Shown here in pieces: positions 1 to 9,197 of a stretch of 54,121 bases of DNA. The notes under the pieces are model-generated. The model saw only the letters and a program-made list of their open reading frames with translations. It was not told the origin of the DNA and did not search any database. Position numbers and translations under genes: made by a program. The stretch spans positions 1-54,121 of the forward strand of contig JAJDHA010000005.1 of assembly GCA_030265965.1 (NCBI GenBank). The letters run 5' to 3'. The stretch comes from Odoribacter sp. OttesenSCG-928-L07. GTDB taxonomy: Bacteria > Bacteroidota > Bacteroidia > Bacteroidales > BM520. Each line of letters starts with the position of its first letter. Position 1 is the stretch's first letter.

Positions 1-23
1 AACTCTACAAAATATGAATGACG

Positions 24-190
24 CTGTCTCAAATGTCCGATTAGCACACAGATGGCACGGATTATACAGATTTACACTGTTTTTCGATATTCACAATAAT
101 TTGAATATCAAACACAAAAGAAATTTCTTTCTGTGGTTATCAGTCGCATCTGTGTCATCCGTGTGCTATTTTTATCTTTTGAGACAGACT
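24..190. repeat. MITE-like imperfect palindromic repeat (arms TGTCTCAAA...TAGCACACrGATGrCACrGAT)
   Basis: Left arm gctgtctcaaa...tagcacacagatggcacggat mirrors the right arm atctgtgtcatccgtgtgcta...ttttgagacag. The right arm recurs inverted at the window end. Confidence 0.7.
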
Positions 191-218
191 CTTCCTTAAA
201 TTTTTATTAAATATATTT

Positions 219-371
219 ATGGTTAAATACGTTAACTTTCTATTATTATTTTTGGTCCCAATAGTATCGTATAAAGTGTATTTTGATAAAACCACCCGCC
301 AGCCAAATACGAAAATCAAGAAGAAATTGGTGATAATAGATGGCGAATTGAAGAGGGTAGAAAAAGAATAA
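219..371 (+). CDS. possible 50-aa small membrane protein
   Basis: ATG...TAA: MVKYVNFLLLFLVPIVSYKVYFDKTTRQPNTKIKKKLVIIDGELKRVEKE. One hydrophobic helix then a charged tail. Below the size cutoff of the ORF track. Confidence 0.25.
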   Translation: MVKYVNFLLLFLVPIVSYKVYFDKTTRQPNTKIKKKLVIIDGELKRVEKE

Positions 372-538
372 TATTGTCTTTTTTGTATTTAATAAAAATC
401 AGAATCAATCTTTTTGCTAAAATCTTACGCATTCCAAAAAAATATATTAATTTTGAGCCCAAATTTTATATGGTCATTGGCGGACAAAATCAGTCCCTGT
501 CTTTTTCGATTATTAATTTTAACTAAAACAGATATAAA

Positions 539-1510
539 ATGAAAGGTCCTATTTCTCAATTTTTAGAAAGAAATTTTTTGCATTTTAATGCTGCTACGGT
601 TGTTGATGCAGCTAAAGGTTACGAAGCACATTTAACTGCCGGAGGCAAAATGCTTGTTTCGCTTGCAGGTGCTATGAGTACTGCTGAATTGGGCATTTCC
701 TTGGCAGAAATGATTCGTCAAGGTAAAATCGACATAATCAGTTGTACAGGTGCTAATCTTGAAGAAGATATTATGAATTTGGTAGCTCATTCACACTACA
801 AAAGAATTCCTAAATATCGCGATTTGACACCGCAAGACGAATTGAATTTGTTGAAAAACAAGTACAACCGTGTTACCGATACTTGTATTCCTGAAGAAGA
901 AGCTTTCCGCAAAATTCAACACCATATCGAAAAAATATGGAAAGATGCAGAAGCTAAAAGTGAACGTTATTTTCCACACGAATATATGTATAAATTACTG
1001 TTAAGTGGAGTTTTACAAGATGAATACGAAATCGACCCGAAAAATTCGTGGATGTTAGCAGCTGCTGAACGCAACCTGCCAATTGTTGTTCCGGGTTGGG
1101 AAGATTCTACAATGGGAAACATCTTCGCTTCATACGTTATTAAAGGCGAACTGAAAGCATCAACAGTAAAAAGCGGAATCGAATATATGGTGTGGCTTGC
1201 CAATTTTTATGAAAAAAATTCAGTAGGTCACGGTATCGGATTCTTCCAAATTGGCGGCGGAATTGCCGGCGATTTCTCAATGTGTGTTGCTCCGATGTTG
1301 GAACAAGATTTGGAAAAAGATAATATTCAAAAATGGCGTTACTACTGCCAAATTACCGACTCTACAACTTCTTACGGTTCTTATTCGGGATGTATTCCTA
1401 ATGAAAAAATTACTTGGGGAAAATTAGATGTTGATACTCCGAGCTTTGTTATCGAGTCAGACGCAACTATTGTTGCTCCTTTAATCTTTGCTTGGATTTT
1501 AGGACAATAA
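539..1510 (+). CDS. deoxyhypusine synthase-like protein
   Basis: Deoxyhypusine synthase family features: LAGAMSTAELG, DIISCTGANLEED, GHGIGFFQIGGGIAGDF, and a C-terminal WGK catalytic-lysine-like motif. Confidence 0.85.
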   Translation: MKGPISQFLERNFLHFNAATVVDAAKGYEAHLTAGGKMLVSLAGAMSTAELGISLAEMIRQGKIDIISCTGANLEEDIMNLVAHSHYKRIPKYRDLTPQDELNLLKNKYNRVTDTCIPEEEAFRKIQHHIEKIWKDAEAKSERYFPHEYMYKLLLSGVLQDEYEIDPKNSWMLAAAERNLPIVVPGWEDSTMGNIFASYVIKGELKASTVKSGIEYMVWLANFYEKNSVGHGIGFFQIGGGIAGDFSMCVAPMLEQDLEKDNIQKWRYYCQITDSTTSYGSYSGCIPNEKITWGKLDVDTPSFVIESDATIVAPLIFAWILGQ

Positions 1511-1533
1511 TAATCAGCAATAAATAAGGATTT

Positions 1534-1565
1534 AAAGCATGTAAAATTTTACATGCTTTTTTTAT
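1534..1565 (+). terminator. Rho-independent terminator
   Basis: Hairpin aagcatgtaaaattttacatgctt followed by a T-tract, just after the DHS-like gene. Confidence 0.75.
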
Positions 1566-1615
1566 GACTATTACTTTATGTTAATCAGCAAGTTGATTAA
1601 TTTTAACAAAATTCA

Positions 1616-1693
1616 TGGATTACAATCCACAAAAAAGGCAAAATTTGTGGATTTAAATCCATAAAAATAGCGAAATTTATGGATTGTATTCCA
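1616..1693 (+). promoter_or_regulatory. three 14-bp palindromic operator-like sites with a 32-bp period
   Basis: TGGATTACAATCCA (1616), TGGATTTAAATCCA (1648), TGGATTGTATTCCA (1680), followed by -7-like TATTTTTGC (1702). Confidence 0.7.
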
Positions 1694-1724
1694 AAAAATT
1701 ATTATTTTTGCAAAAAAATCTATT

Positions 1725-2846
1725 ATGATACATAGAAAACTTGAAAATAATATCCACGAAAGATTATTTACAGGAAAAGCAATAATAATAATGGGAGCTC
1801 GTCAAGTGGGAAAAACAACTATGATTAAAGAACTGTTTAACAATTCCCCCGAGATGATATGGCTTAATGGTGATGATCCGGATGTACAAATGCTTTTTGA
1901 AAACATAACATCTTCGCGATTGATATCTATATTAGGTTCAAAAAAATATGTCGTTATCGACGAAGCACAAAGAATAAATGATGTTGGCGTCAAGTTAAAA
2001 TTAATTACCGATCAAATTCCTGAAATTCAACTTATTGCTACCGGAAGTGCTTCTTTTGACCTTTCCAATAAAATTAATGAACCTTTAACTGGAAGAAAAT
2101 GGGAATATACAATGTATCCTATTTCATTTGAAGAAATGGTACTTCATCATGGTTTGCTTGAGGAAAAACGACTAATTCCTCATCGTTTGGTTTTTGGTTA
2201 TTACCCTGATGTTATTAATAATCCAGGTGATGAAAGGGAAATCTTGAGACAACTTTCGGACAGTTACTTATATAAGGATGTTTTAATGTGGGAACGCATA
2301 AAGAAATCTGAAAAGTTGATAAAACTTCTACAAGCTATTGCTTATCAAGTTGGTTCACAAGTTTCTTATAACGAACTCGGACAAATCTGCGGTTTGGACA
2401 CTAAAACAATAGAAAAATATATTGTTTTATTAGAACAATGTTTCATTATTTTTAGATTGTATTCTTTTAGTAGAAATATGAGAGATGAGCTAAAGCATAG
2501 TAAAAAAATCTATTTTTATGACAATGGAATTCGTAATGCATTGATTTCTAATTTTTCTATTTTAGAAACAAGAAATGATATAGGAGCTTTATGGGAAAAT
2601 TTTCTTATTTCGGAAAGGCAAAAAAAGTTGGAATATGATGAAATGATACGACACTCTTGGTTTTGGCGAACAACAAGTCAAAAGGAAATAGATTATATTG
2701 AAGAAGGAGATGGCAAAATTCAAGCGTATGAGTTCAAATGGAACCCGGATGCGAAATATAAAGAACCAAAACAATTTCTTGAAAATTATCCAAATAGTTC
2801 ATTTGAGATTATACATAGAAATAATTTTGAGGACTTTTTGTTGTAA
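1725..2846 (+). CDS. AAA-type ATPase with C-terminal DUF4143 domain
   Basis: Walker A GARQVGKTT, Walker B YVVIDEAQR. The C-terminal WENFL...EIDYI...YEFKW resembles a PD-(D/E)XK arrangement. Confidence 0.9.
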   Translation: MIHRKLENNIHERLFTGKAIIIMGARQVGKTTMIKELFNNSPEMIWLNGDDPDVQMLFENITSSRLISILGSKKYVVIDEAQRINDVGVKLKLITDQIPEIQLIATGSASFDLSNKINEPLTGRKWEYTMYPISFEEMVLHHGLLEEKRLIPHRLVFGYYPDVINNPGDEREILRQLSDSYLYKDVLMWERIKKSEKLIKLLQAIAYQVGSQVSYNELGQICGLDTKTIEKYIVLLEQCFIIFRLYSFSRNMRDELKHSKKIYFYDNGIRNALISNFSILETRNDIGALWENFLISERQKKLEYDEMIRHSWFWRTTSQKEIDYIEEGDGKIQAYEFKWNPDAKYKEPKQFLENYPNSSFEIIHRNNFEDFLL

Positions 2847-2991
2847 TTAGCTTATACCCGTTGTACATTTAACACCAATTAGATGATGTGAAACCTACAA
2901 GGTTTTGTGTTCGTACGATTGAACACGTTTTTTATTGATATGGATTCCCGATGGGAATAACATTTAATGCGTTTGTCCTGTAGAAAAAGCA

Positions 2992-3063
2992 GATAAAATA
3001 GATAAAATAGATAACGTCGATAAAATCGATAAAATCGATAAAGCAGATAAAATCGATAAAGTC
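2992..3063. repeat. 9-bp tandem array, 8 units of GATAAA+NNN
   Basis: gataaaata gataaaata gataacgtc gataaaatc gataaaatc gataaagca gataaaatc gataaagtc. Abuts the copA stop codon. Confidence 0.95.
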
Positions 3064-5287
3064 AGGGCAAGGGCACATTCAATTTTTTCCTCTTCAAAAG
3101 CAAACTATTGGTAACAACACTTACGCTGCTAAATGCCATCGCTGCACCGGCAATCATTGGGTTTAATAGAAATCCATTTATCGGATAAAGAACTCCGGCA
3201 GCAATAGGAACTGCAATCAGATTGTAAAAAAATGCCCAGAAAAGATTTTGTTTGATGGTTTTAACCGTCAGCTTTGAAAGTCGGATTGCTTGCGGAATCT
3301 TATTCAAATCAGATGAAATGATTGTCATTTTTGCAACATCCATTGCAATATCGCTGCCTTTTCCCATTGCGATACTCAGATCTGCTTGCGCCAAAGCAGC
3401 ACTGTCATTGATACCATCACCAACCATTGCGACAATCTTTCCTTCCGATTGCAATTGTTTTACAAAAATGGATTTTTCATTAGGTAATACTTCCGATTTG
3501 TAATGTTTAATCCCGACTGTTGCTGCGATTTCTCTCGCAGTTGATTCATTATCACCTGTTAACATATAAACTTCAATCCCTGAATTATTCAGCTCATTAA
3601 TAGCTTCTTTTGAATTTTCCTTAATTTTGTCGGTTATACCAATAACAGCTAAAGCTTGTTCTGCGTCTGCAAACCAAATTACCGTATTTGTCGTCCATTT
3701 CTCCGCTTGTTCCGATAATTGTTGGTTTACTTTGATATTATTTTCAGCAAGGAACTTTCGGTTTCCGGCAAAATATTGTTCGTTGTCAACAAAGGCTTTG
3801 ATTCCCCTACCTGTAACACTTTCGAAATTATTAATTTCAACAATTTTCGAATCAATAAAATATTGTGTTATTGCATCAGCGAGCGGATGTTCCGAAAGTT
3901 TTTCGAGATTATAGAAGATATCTTTTTTGTTATCATTGTCATTTAACCAGATAATGTTTGTAACAACAGGTTTTCCTTCAGTAATGGTGCCTGTTTTATC
4001 CAACACTATTGCATCGACTTTTTTCGCAACTTCCAAACTTTCGGCATCCTTAATCAATATTCCATTCTCCGCACCTTTTCCAATTCCAACAGTAATTGCA
4101 GTCGGCGTAGCCAATCCGAGCGCGCAAGGACAAGCAATAATGAGAACTGTAACCATTGCGAGCAAACCATGAGTAACGCCGTTGGCACTATCAAAAATTA
4201 TCCATAAAACGAAAGATAAAACAGCAATTCCAATTATTACCGGAACAAAAACAGATGCAATTTTATCGACTAACTTTTGAACCGGCGCCTTGCTTCCCTG
4301 CGCATCTTTCACCATTTGAATGATTTGCGCAAGCATAGTTTCATCACCGACTTTTTCAGCCATAAAATTAAAACTACCTTTTTGATTAATTGTTCCTGCG
4401 AAAACTTTCGAATCTTTCTCTTTTAAAACTGCTGTCGGCTCGCCGCTCAACATGCTTTCATCAACGTAAGAATTTCCGTCAACCACAATTCCATCAACGG
4501 CAATTTTTTCTCCTGGTTTTACAATTATTACATCGCCTTTTTTTATCTTATCGATAGAAACCTCTTTTTGTTTGCCGTTTTCATCTATTATTATAACCGA
4601 TTTCGGTTGCAGTCCCATAAGTTTTTTTATTGCCGAAGAAGTATTTCCTTTTGCTTTTTCTTCGAGTAACCTGCCCAGCAGGATGAAAGCAATAATAACG
4701 CTCGATGCTTCGAAATAAACATGCGGCGTAATTCCGCGTGAAATCCAAAATTGCGGAAATATCATATTAAACAAACTAAAAAAATACGCGATTCCGGTAC
4801 TTAATGCAACCAAAGTATCCATACTTACCGAGCCGTATTTCAATTGTTTCCATGCGCTGATATGAAAATCTCTTCCGAGCCAAAAGACCACAGGCGTTGA
4901 AAGTACACACATTATGATATTCGCATAAGGCATATTCATAAAAAACATTCCGATAATAAAAATCGGCACAGAAAGAATTATCGCTCCAACTGTCCGATTT
5001 TTCAACTGTTTAAACTTTTTTTGATGAATTAGATCGAGTTCATCGGAAGTATTTTTATCATCTTCAATAATAATATCGTAGCCAATATTTTGAACAGCTT
5101 GGCGAATTTTTTCAGGAGAAGTTACATCAGGATTAAATTCGACGATTACAGAAGAAGATGCAAAATTAACGGCAGCTTGTTCGATGCCATCCAGCGTATT
5201 AAGCATTTTATCAATTTTAGCGGCACAAGCAGCGCAGCCCATATTTAAAACGGGAAAAGTTTTTTTTATGATTTTATTTTTTGCCAT
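3062..5287 (-). CDS. copA: copper-translocating P-type ATPase
   Basis: N-terminal HMA domain (MGCAAC), CPCALGLATP, DKTGT, GDGINDS motifs. Confidence 0.93.
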   Translation of the reverse strand: MAKNKIIKKTFPVLNMGCAACAAKIDKMLNTLDGIEQAAVNFASSSVIVEFNPDVTSPEKIRQAVQNIGYDIIIEDDKNTSDELDLIHQKKFKQLKNRTVGAIILSVPIFIIGMFFMNMPYANIIMCVLSTPVVFWLGRDFHISAWKQLKYGSVSMDTLVALSTGIAYFFSLFNMIFPQFWISRGITPHVYFEASSVIIAFILLGRLLEEKAKGNTSSAIKKLMGLQPKSVIIIDENGKQKEVSIDKIKKGDVIIVKPGEKIAVDGIVVDGNSYVDESMLSGEPTAVLKEKDSKVFAGTINQKGSFNFMAEKVGDETMLAQIIQMVKDAQGSKAPVQKLVDKIASVFVPVIIGIAVLSFVLWIIFDSANGVTHGLLAMVTVLIIACPCALGLATPTAITVGIGKGAENGILIKDAESLEVAKKVDAIVLDKTGTITEGKPVVTNIIWLNDNDNKKDIFYNLEKLSEHPLADAITQYFIDSKIVEINNFESVTGRGIKAFVDNEQYFAGNRKFLAENNIKVNQQLSEQAEKWTTNTVIWFADAEQALAVIGITDKIKENSKEAINELNNSGIEVYMLTGDNESTAREIAATVGIKHYKSEVLPNEKSIFVKQLQSEGKIVAMVGDGINDSAALAQADLSIAMGKGSDIAMDVAKMTIISSDLNKIPQAIRLSKLTVKTIKQNLFWAFFYNLIAVPIAAGVLYPINGFLLNPMIAGAAMAFSSVSVVTNSLLLKRKKLNVPLP

Positions 5288-5303
5288 TACATGATGAAGA
5301 TTT

Positions 5304-5348
5304 TTGCAAAGATAGATTTATTTATATGAAAGATAACTATCTTTGCAA
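5304..5348. promoter_or_regulatory. divergent copA/dcp promoter with inverted -7 elements
   Basis: ttgcaaagatag (5304-5315) and ctatctttgcaa (5337-5348) form a perfect 12-bp inverted repeat. Each arm holds a TATCTTTGC-type -7 facing outward. Confidence 0.7.
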
Positions 5349-5366
5349 TCATAAAAAATTTGTCAT

Positions 5367-7493
5367 ATGAAAAAAACATTAATTCTAATACTCACTATAT
5401 GTGTGGGTTTTACAGCATGTAACAATCAGAAAACTGAAAAAAACGAAAACATGAATAATCCTTTACTTCAAGCTTATGACACTCCTTTTGGAGTTCCTCC
5501 TTTTGATAAAATAAAAACGGAACATTACTTGCCGGCAATTGAAGCATGTATTGAGAAGCATACAAAAGAAATTCATACAATAATTAACAATAAGGAAAAA
5601 CCTAATTTCAAAAATACAATTCTTGCTTATGATAAGTCTGGCGAAGACCTCAACAGAGCTTGCTTAGCTTTCTATTGCATTTTATCAAATAACATTGATG
5701 ATGAAATGCAAGCTTTGGCGCAAAAGATTTTTCCTATGCTATCTTTGCACAACGATGAAATATCTTTAAACGACAAGCTATTTGAAAGAATTAAAACTGT
5801 TTATGAAATGCGTCATGAAAGCAATCTTGACAAATATCAAATACGTGTTGTTGAAAAATATTTTGATGATTTTGTTAGAAGCGGAGCAAATTTATCTCTT
5901 GAAGACAAAGAAACATTAAAGGAAATCAACGGAAAATTATCAAAGTTATTTTTACAATTTGATGAAAATCTTTTAGCAGAAACAAATAGTTATAAGTTAT
6001 ATATCGATAATAAAGAAGACCTTGCCGGATTGCCTGAGAATGTAATCGCTGCGGCTGCAATTGCTGCTAAGAACGATGGAAATGATGGAAAATGGTTGTT
6101 CACAACAAAGAAACCTTCAATGTTGCCGTTCCTTCAATTCTCTGAAAAAAGGGAGTTGCGCGAAAAACTTTATAATGCGTATTACATGCGCTGCAACAAT
6201 GATAATGAAAATGATAATAAAAACATCATAAATGAAATTACAAACCTTAGAGTACAAAAAGCTAATCTTTTAGGATATAGGTCATTTGCAGATTATCAAA
6301 TATCAAATAATATGGCGAAACAAACTAATACAGTATTAGATTTTATTACTGATATTTGGCATCCTGCGCTTAGTGTTGCAAAAGATGAATTAAAAGAATT
6401 ACAAAGAATTAGCAATAAAGAAGGTAACAAGTTTAATTTAGAATCTTGGGATTGGTGGTACTACGCAGAAAAACTTCGTAAAGAAAAATATAACCTTGAC
6501 GAAAACGAGCTTAAACCATATTTTAAACTTGAAAATGTTAGAGATGGAATGTTTTATTTAAGCAATAAATTGTACGGAATTACTTTTACACAACTTAATA
6601 ATATTCCTACATATTTACCTGAAGTTGAAGTCTTTGAAGTTAATGAATCGAATGGCGACCATATTGGTTTATTGTATTTGGATTATTTTCCACGTCCGGG
6701 AAAAGGTCAAGGTGCATGGTGCTCAATGTTAAGAGATGGCGGAGCCGATATTAACGGCAACAAAATACACCCTATCGTTACAATTACATGTAATTTTACA
6801 GAACCTACTAACGACCTTCCTGCATTGCTTACCTTTGATGAAACTGAAACTTTATTCCACGAATTTGGTCATGCACTACAAGGATTATTTTCATACAGTC
6901 CATACAGCCGTCTTAGCGCCGATATTCCGAGAGATATGATTGAACTTCCATCACAAATTCTTGAAAATTGGTGTTCTGAACCTGAAATGTTAAAAGTTTA
7001 TGCAAAACATTACAAAACAGATGAAGCAATTCCTGATGCATTAATTAAGAAGATTCAAAACACAAGTACTTTCAATACCGGTTTTAATACAACAGAATTG
7101 CTTGCTGCAACTTTACTTGATCTCGCATGGCATAACAAATCTATGGTGGATGATCATAATGTTAACACTTTCGAAAAAGATATTATGACAAAATACGGTT
7201 TAATTCCGGAAATTCTTCCACGTTACCGTTCAACATATTTCGGACATATTTTCAGTAGCGACGCATACGCTGCAGGATATTATGTTTATACTTGGGCAGA
7301 AGTTCTTGATAAAGATGCTTATCAAGCTTTTGTGGATTCAGGAGATCTTTTCAACCAAGATTTGGCTGCGAAATTCCGTAAATACATCCTAACCGAATGC
7401 GGCAACGATGAAGCAATGAAACAATATTACAATTTCCGCGGACAAGAACCTTCGAGCATTCCATATATGAAAGCGAGAGGTTTGATGAGATAA
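5367..7493 (+). CDS. dcp: M3 family peptidyl-dipeptidase (Dcp-like), lipoprotein
   Basis: Lipobox FTAC; zinc motif FHEFGHALQ; Dcp-like PFGVPPFDKIKTEHYLPA. Confidence 0.9.
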   Translation: MKKTLILILTICVGFTACNNQKTEKNENMNNPLLQAYDTPFGVPPFDKIKTEHYLPAIEACIEKHTKEIHTIINNKEKPNFKNTILAYDKSGEDLNRACLAFYCILSNNIDDEMQALAQKIFPMLSLHNDEISLNDKLFERIKTVYEMRHESNLDKYQIRVVEKYFDDFVRSGANLSLEDKETLKEINGKLSKLFLQFDENLLAETNSYKLYIDNKEDLAGLPENVIAAAAIAAKNDGNDGKWLFTTKKPSMLPFLQFSEKRELREKLYNAYYMRCNNDNENDNKNIINEITNLRVQKANLLGYRSFADYQISNNMAKQTNTVLDFITDIWHPALSVAKDELKELQRISNKEGNKFNLESWDWWYYAEKLRKEKYNLDENELKPYFKLENVRDGMFYLSNKLYGITFTQLNNIPTYLPEVEVFEVNESNGDHIGLLYLDYFPRPGKGQGAWCSMLRDGGADINGNKIHPIVTITCNFTEPTNDLPALLTFDETETLFHEFGHALQGLFSYSPYSRLSADIPRDMIELPSQILENWCSEPEMLKVYAKHYKTDEAIPDALIKKIQNTSTFNTGFNTTELLAATLLDLAWHNKSMVDDHNVNTFEKDIMTKYGLIPEILPRYRSTYFGHIFSSDAYAAGYYVYTWAEVLDKDAYQAFVDSGDLFNQDLAAKFRKYILTECGNDEAMKQYYNFRGQEPSSIPYMKARGLMR

Positions 7494-7503
7494 TGTGAGG
7501 ATT

Positions 7504-7531
7504 GTAGAGACGTTGTGTACAACGTCTCTAC
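7504..7531. repeat. hairpin variant of the GTAGAGACG palindrome family
   Basis: gtagagacgttgtgtacaacgtctctac, just downstream of the dcp stop. Confidence 0.75.
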
Positions 7532-7532
7532 G

Positions 7533-7640
7533 GATAAAATCGATAAAATGGATAAATTCGATAAATCCGATAAAATGGATAAATCCGATTAAACGGATAA
7601 AATGGATAAATTCGATAAATCCGATAAAACAGATAATCCC
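7533..7640. repeat. 9-bp tandem array, 12 units of GATAAA+NNN
   Basis: Units: gataaaatc gataaaatg gataaattc gataaatcc gataaaatg gataaatcc gattaaacg gataaaatg gataaattc gataaatcc gataaaaca gataatccc. Confidence 0.95.
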
Positions 7641-7700
7641 GACAAAAAATCCCCAAAGGGGATTACGAACGGTAGCCCGAAAATTCGCCATCTCGCACCC

Positions 7701-7721
7701 TCGCATACCGTAGGTATGCGA
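7701..7721. repeat. short palindrome
   Basis: tcgcatacc-gta-ggtatgcga. Confidence 0.6.
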
Positions 7722-7775
7722 CGAAAATGCAAAACATTAATTATTTTTTATAAATAATAAATCAATTTTTTTACC

Positions 7776-9194
7776 ATGAAATTTGTAAAATATTTTTATA
7801 TCTTGCTTTTTATTAATGTATTAACAATTTTTTCTTGCATTAATACAAAAGCTCCCGAACCTTACGGCAAAATTCCTTCAAAAAAACAAATTGAATGGCA
7901 AAAGTTGGAGTATTATATGTTCGTTCATTTCGGACCAAATACTTTTACTCATGTTGAATGGGGATTAGGAAATGAATCTCCTGAGGTATTTAATCCGACG
8001 GAATTGGATTGTAAACAATGGGCAGCTACTGCTTCCGCAGCAGGAATGAAAGGTATTATTATTACAGCAAAACATCATGACGGATTTTGCCTTTGGCCAA
8101 GTAAATATAGCAATCATACTGTTAGAGAAAGTGAATGGAAAAACGGTGAAGGTGATGTTCTGAAAGAATTGTCTGAAGCTTGCCAAGAGTACAAATTAAA
8201 ATTCGGGGTTTATCTTTCTCCTTGGGATCGCAATCATCCATCCTACGGTACAGACGAATATAATACTGTTTTTACAAATATGTTGGAAGAAGTTTTAACT
8301 AACTACGGCAATGTTTTTGAGCAATGGTTCGATGGTGCAAATGGTGAAGGAGAAAACGGAAAGAAACAAGAATACGATTGGCAATTGTTTAATAATACAG
8401 TATATAAATTTCAACCCGACGCGATGATTTTTAGTGATGTCGGTCCGGATTGCCGTTGGATGGGTAATGAACAAGGAATTGCAGGCGAAACAAATTGGGC
8501 GACACTTAATATCGATGGATTCTTCCCGGGAGAATTTGCTCCCGCACAGGATATTCTTAATAATGGTAACATTAACGGCGAAAAATGGATTCCCGCAGAA
8601 ACAGATGTCTCAATTCGTCCGGGTTGGTTCTATTCTCCAAAAACTAATGATAAGGTTAAATCTCTTGAAAAACTGATTAGCATATATTACACATCTATAG
8701 GAAGAAATAGCAATTTGTTGTTAAACGTTCCTCCCGACGAAAGAGGGAAAATTCATCCAAATGATTCAGTGAGATTAATAGAGTTTAAAGAAGCTTTAGA
8801 TAAAGTTTTTGAAAATAATATTGCACCAAAAGCAAAGGTTTCTGCAAGTGCCAACAGAGGAAGAAAGTTTAATGTGAAAAATATTATTGATAATAATTAT
8901 GATTCGTATTGGGCGACGCCAGATAATATCACCAACGCGTCGATTGAATTCTCCTTTGAAAACCCTGTTTTAATAAACAATGTTTTATTACAAGAATATA
9001 TTCCTTTAGGACAAAGAGTTTCAAAGTTTTCTATTGAATGTTGGAATGATAATAAATGGGAAAAAATATTCTCAGGAACAACAATCGGATATAAAAGAAT
9101 TATAAATATCTCCGAGATTTCTTGCAAGAAATTACGAGTAAATATTGAAGAGGCTCTTGCTTGCCCGTTAATTAATAATATCGAAATTTATTGA
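7776..9194 (+). CDS. alpha-L-fucosidase (GH29) with C-terminal F5/8-type C-like domain, lipoprotein
   Basis: MFVHFGPNTFTHVEWG, ITAKHHDGFCLWPSKYSNHTV, VFEQWFDGANGEG; C-terminal discoidin-like domain; N-terminal SC lipobox. Confidence 0.9.
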   Translation: MKFVKYFYILLFINVLTIFSCINTKAPEPYGKIPSKKQIEWQKLEYYMFVHFGPNTFTHVEWGLGNESPEVFNPTELDCKQWAATASAAGMKGIIITAKHHDGFCLWPSKYSNHTVRESEWKNGEGDVLKELSEACQEYKLKFGVYLSPWDRNHPSYGTDEYNTVFTNMLEEVLTNYGNVFEQWFDGANGEGENGKKQEYDWQLFNNTVYKFQPDAMIFSDVGPDCRWMGNEQGIAGETNWATLNIDGFFPGEFAPAQDILNNGNINGEKWIPAETDVSIRPGWFYSPKTNDKVKSLEKLISIYYTSIGRNSNLLLNVPPDERGKIHPNDSVRLIEFKEALDKVFENNIAPKAKVSASANRGRKFNVKNIIDNNYDSYWATPDNITNASIEFSFENPVLINNVLLQEYIPLGQRVSKFSIECWNDNKWEKIFSGTTIGYKRIINISEISCKKLRVNIEEALACPLINNIEIY

Positions 9195-9197
9195 TTT

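Noticed and set aside
1616-1693. Possible CRISPR array (32-bp period repeats)
   Set aside because: Only three short palindromes, spacers similar to each other, no cas genes, position just before a promoter: operator-like.
3252-4172. Several plus-strand ORFs inside copA
   Set aside because: Antisense shadow ORFs of a clearly conserved P-type ATPase.
7389-7713. ORFs on both strands (105 aa minus, 72 aa plus) rich in IKWINSINPIK / FIHFIGFIEF repeats
   Set aside because: These are translations of the 9-bp GATAAANNN array; no independent coding evidence.
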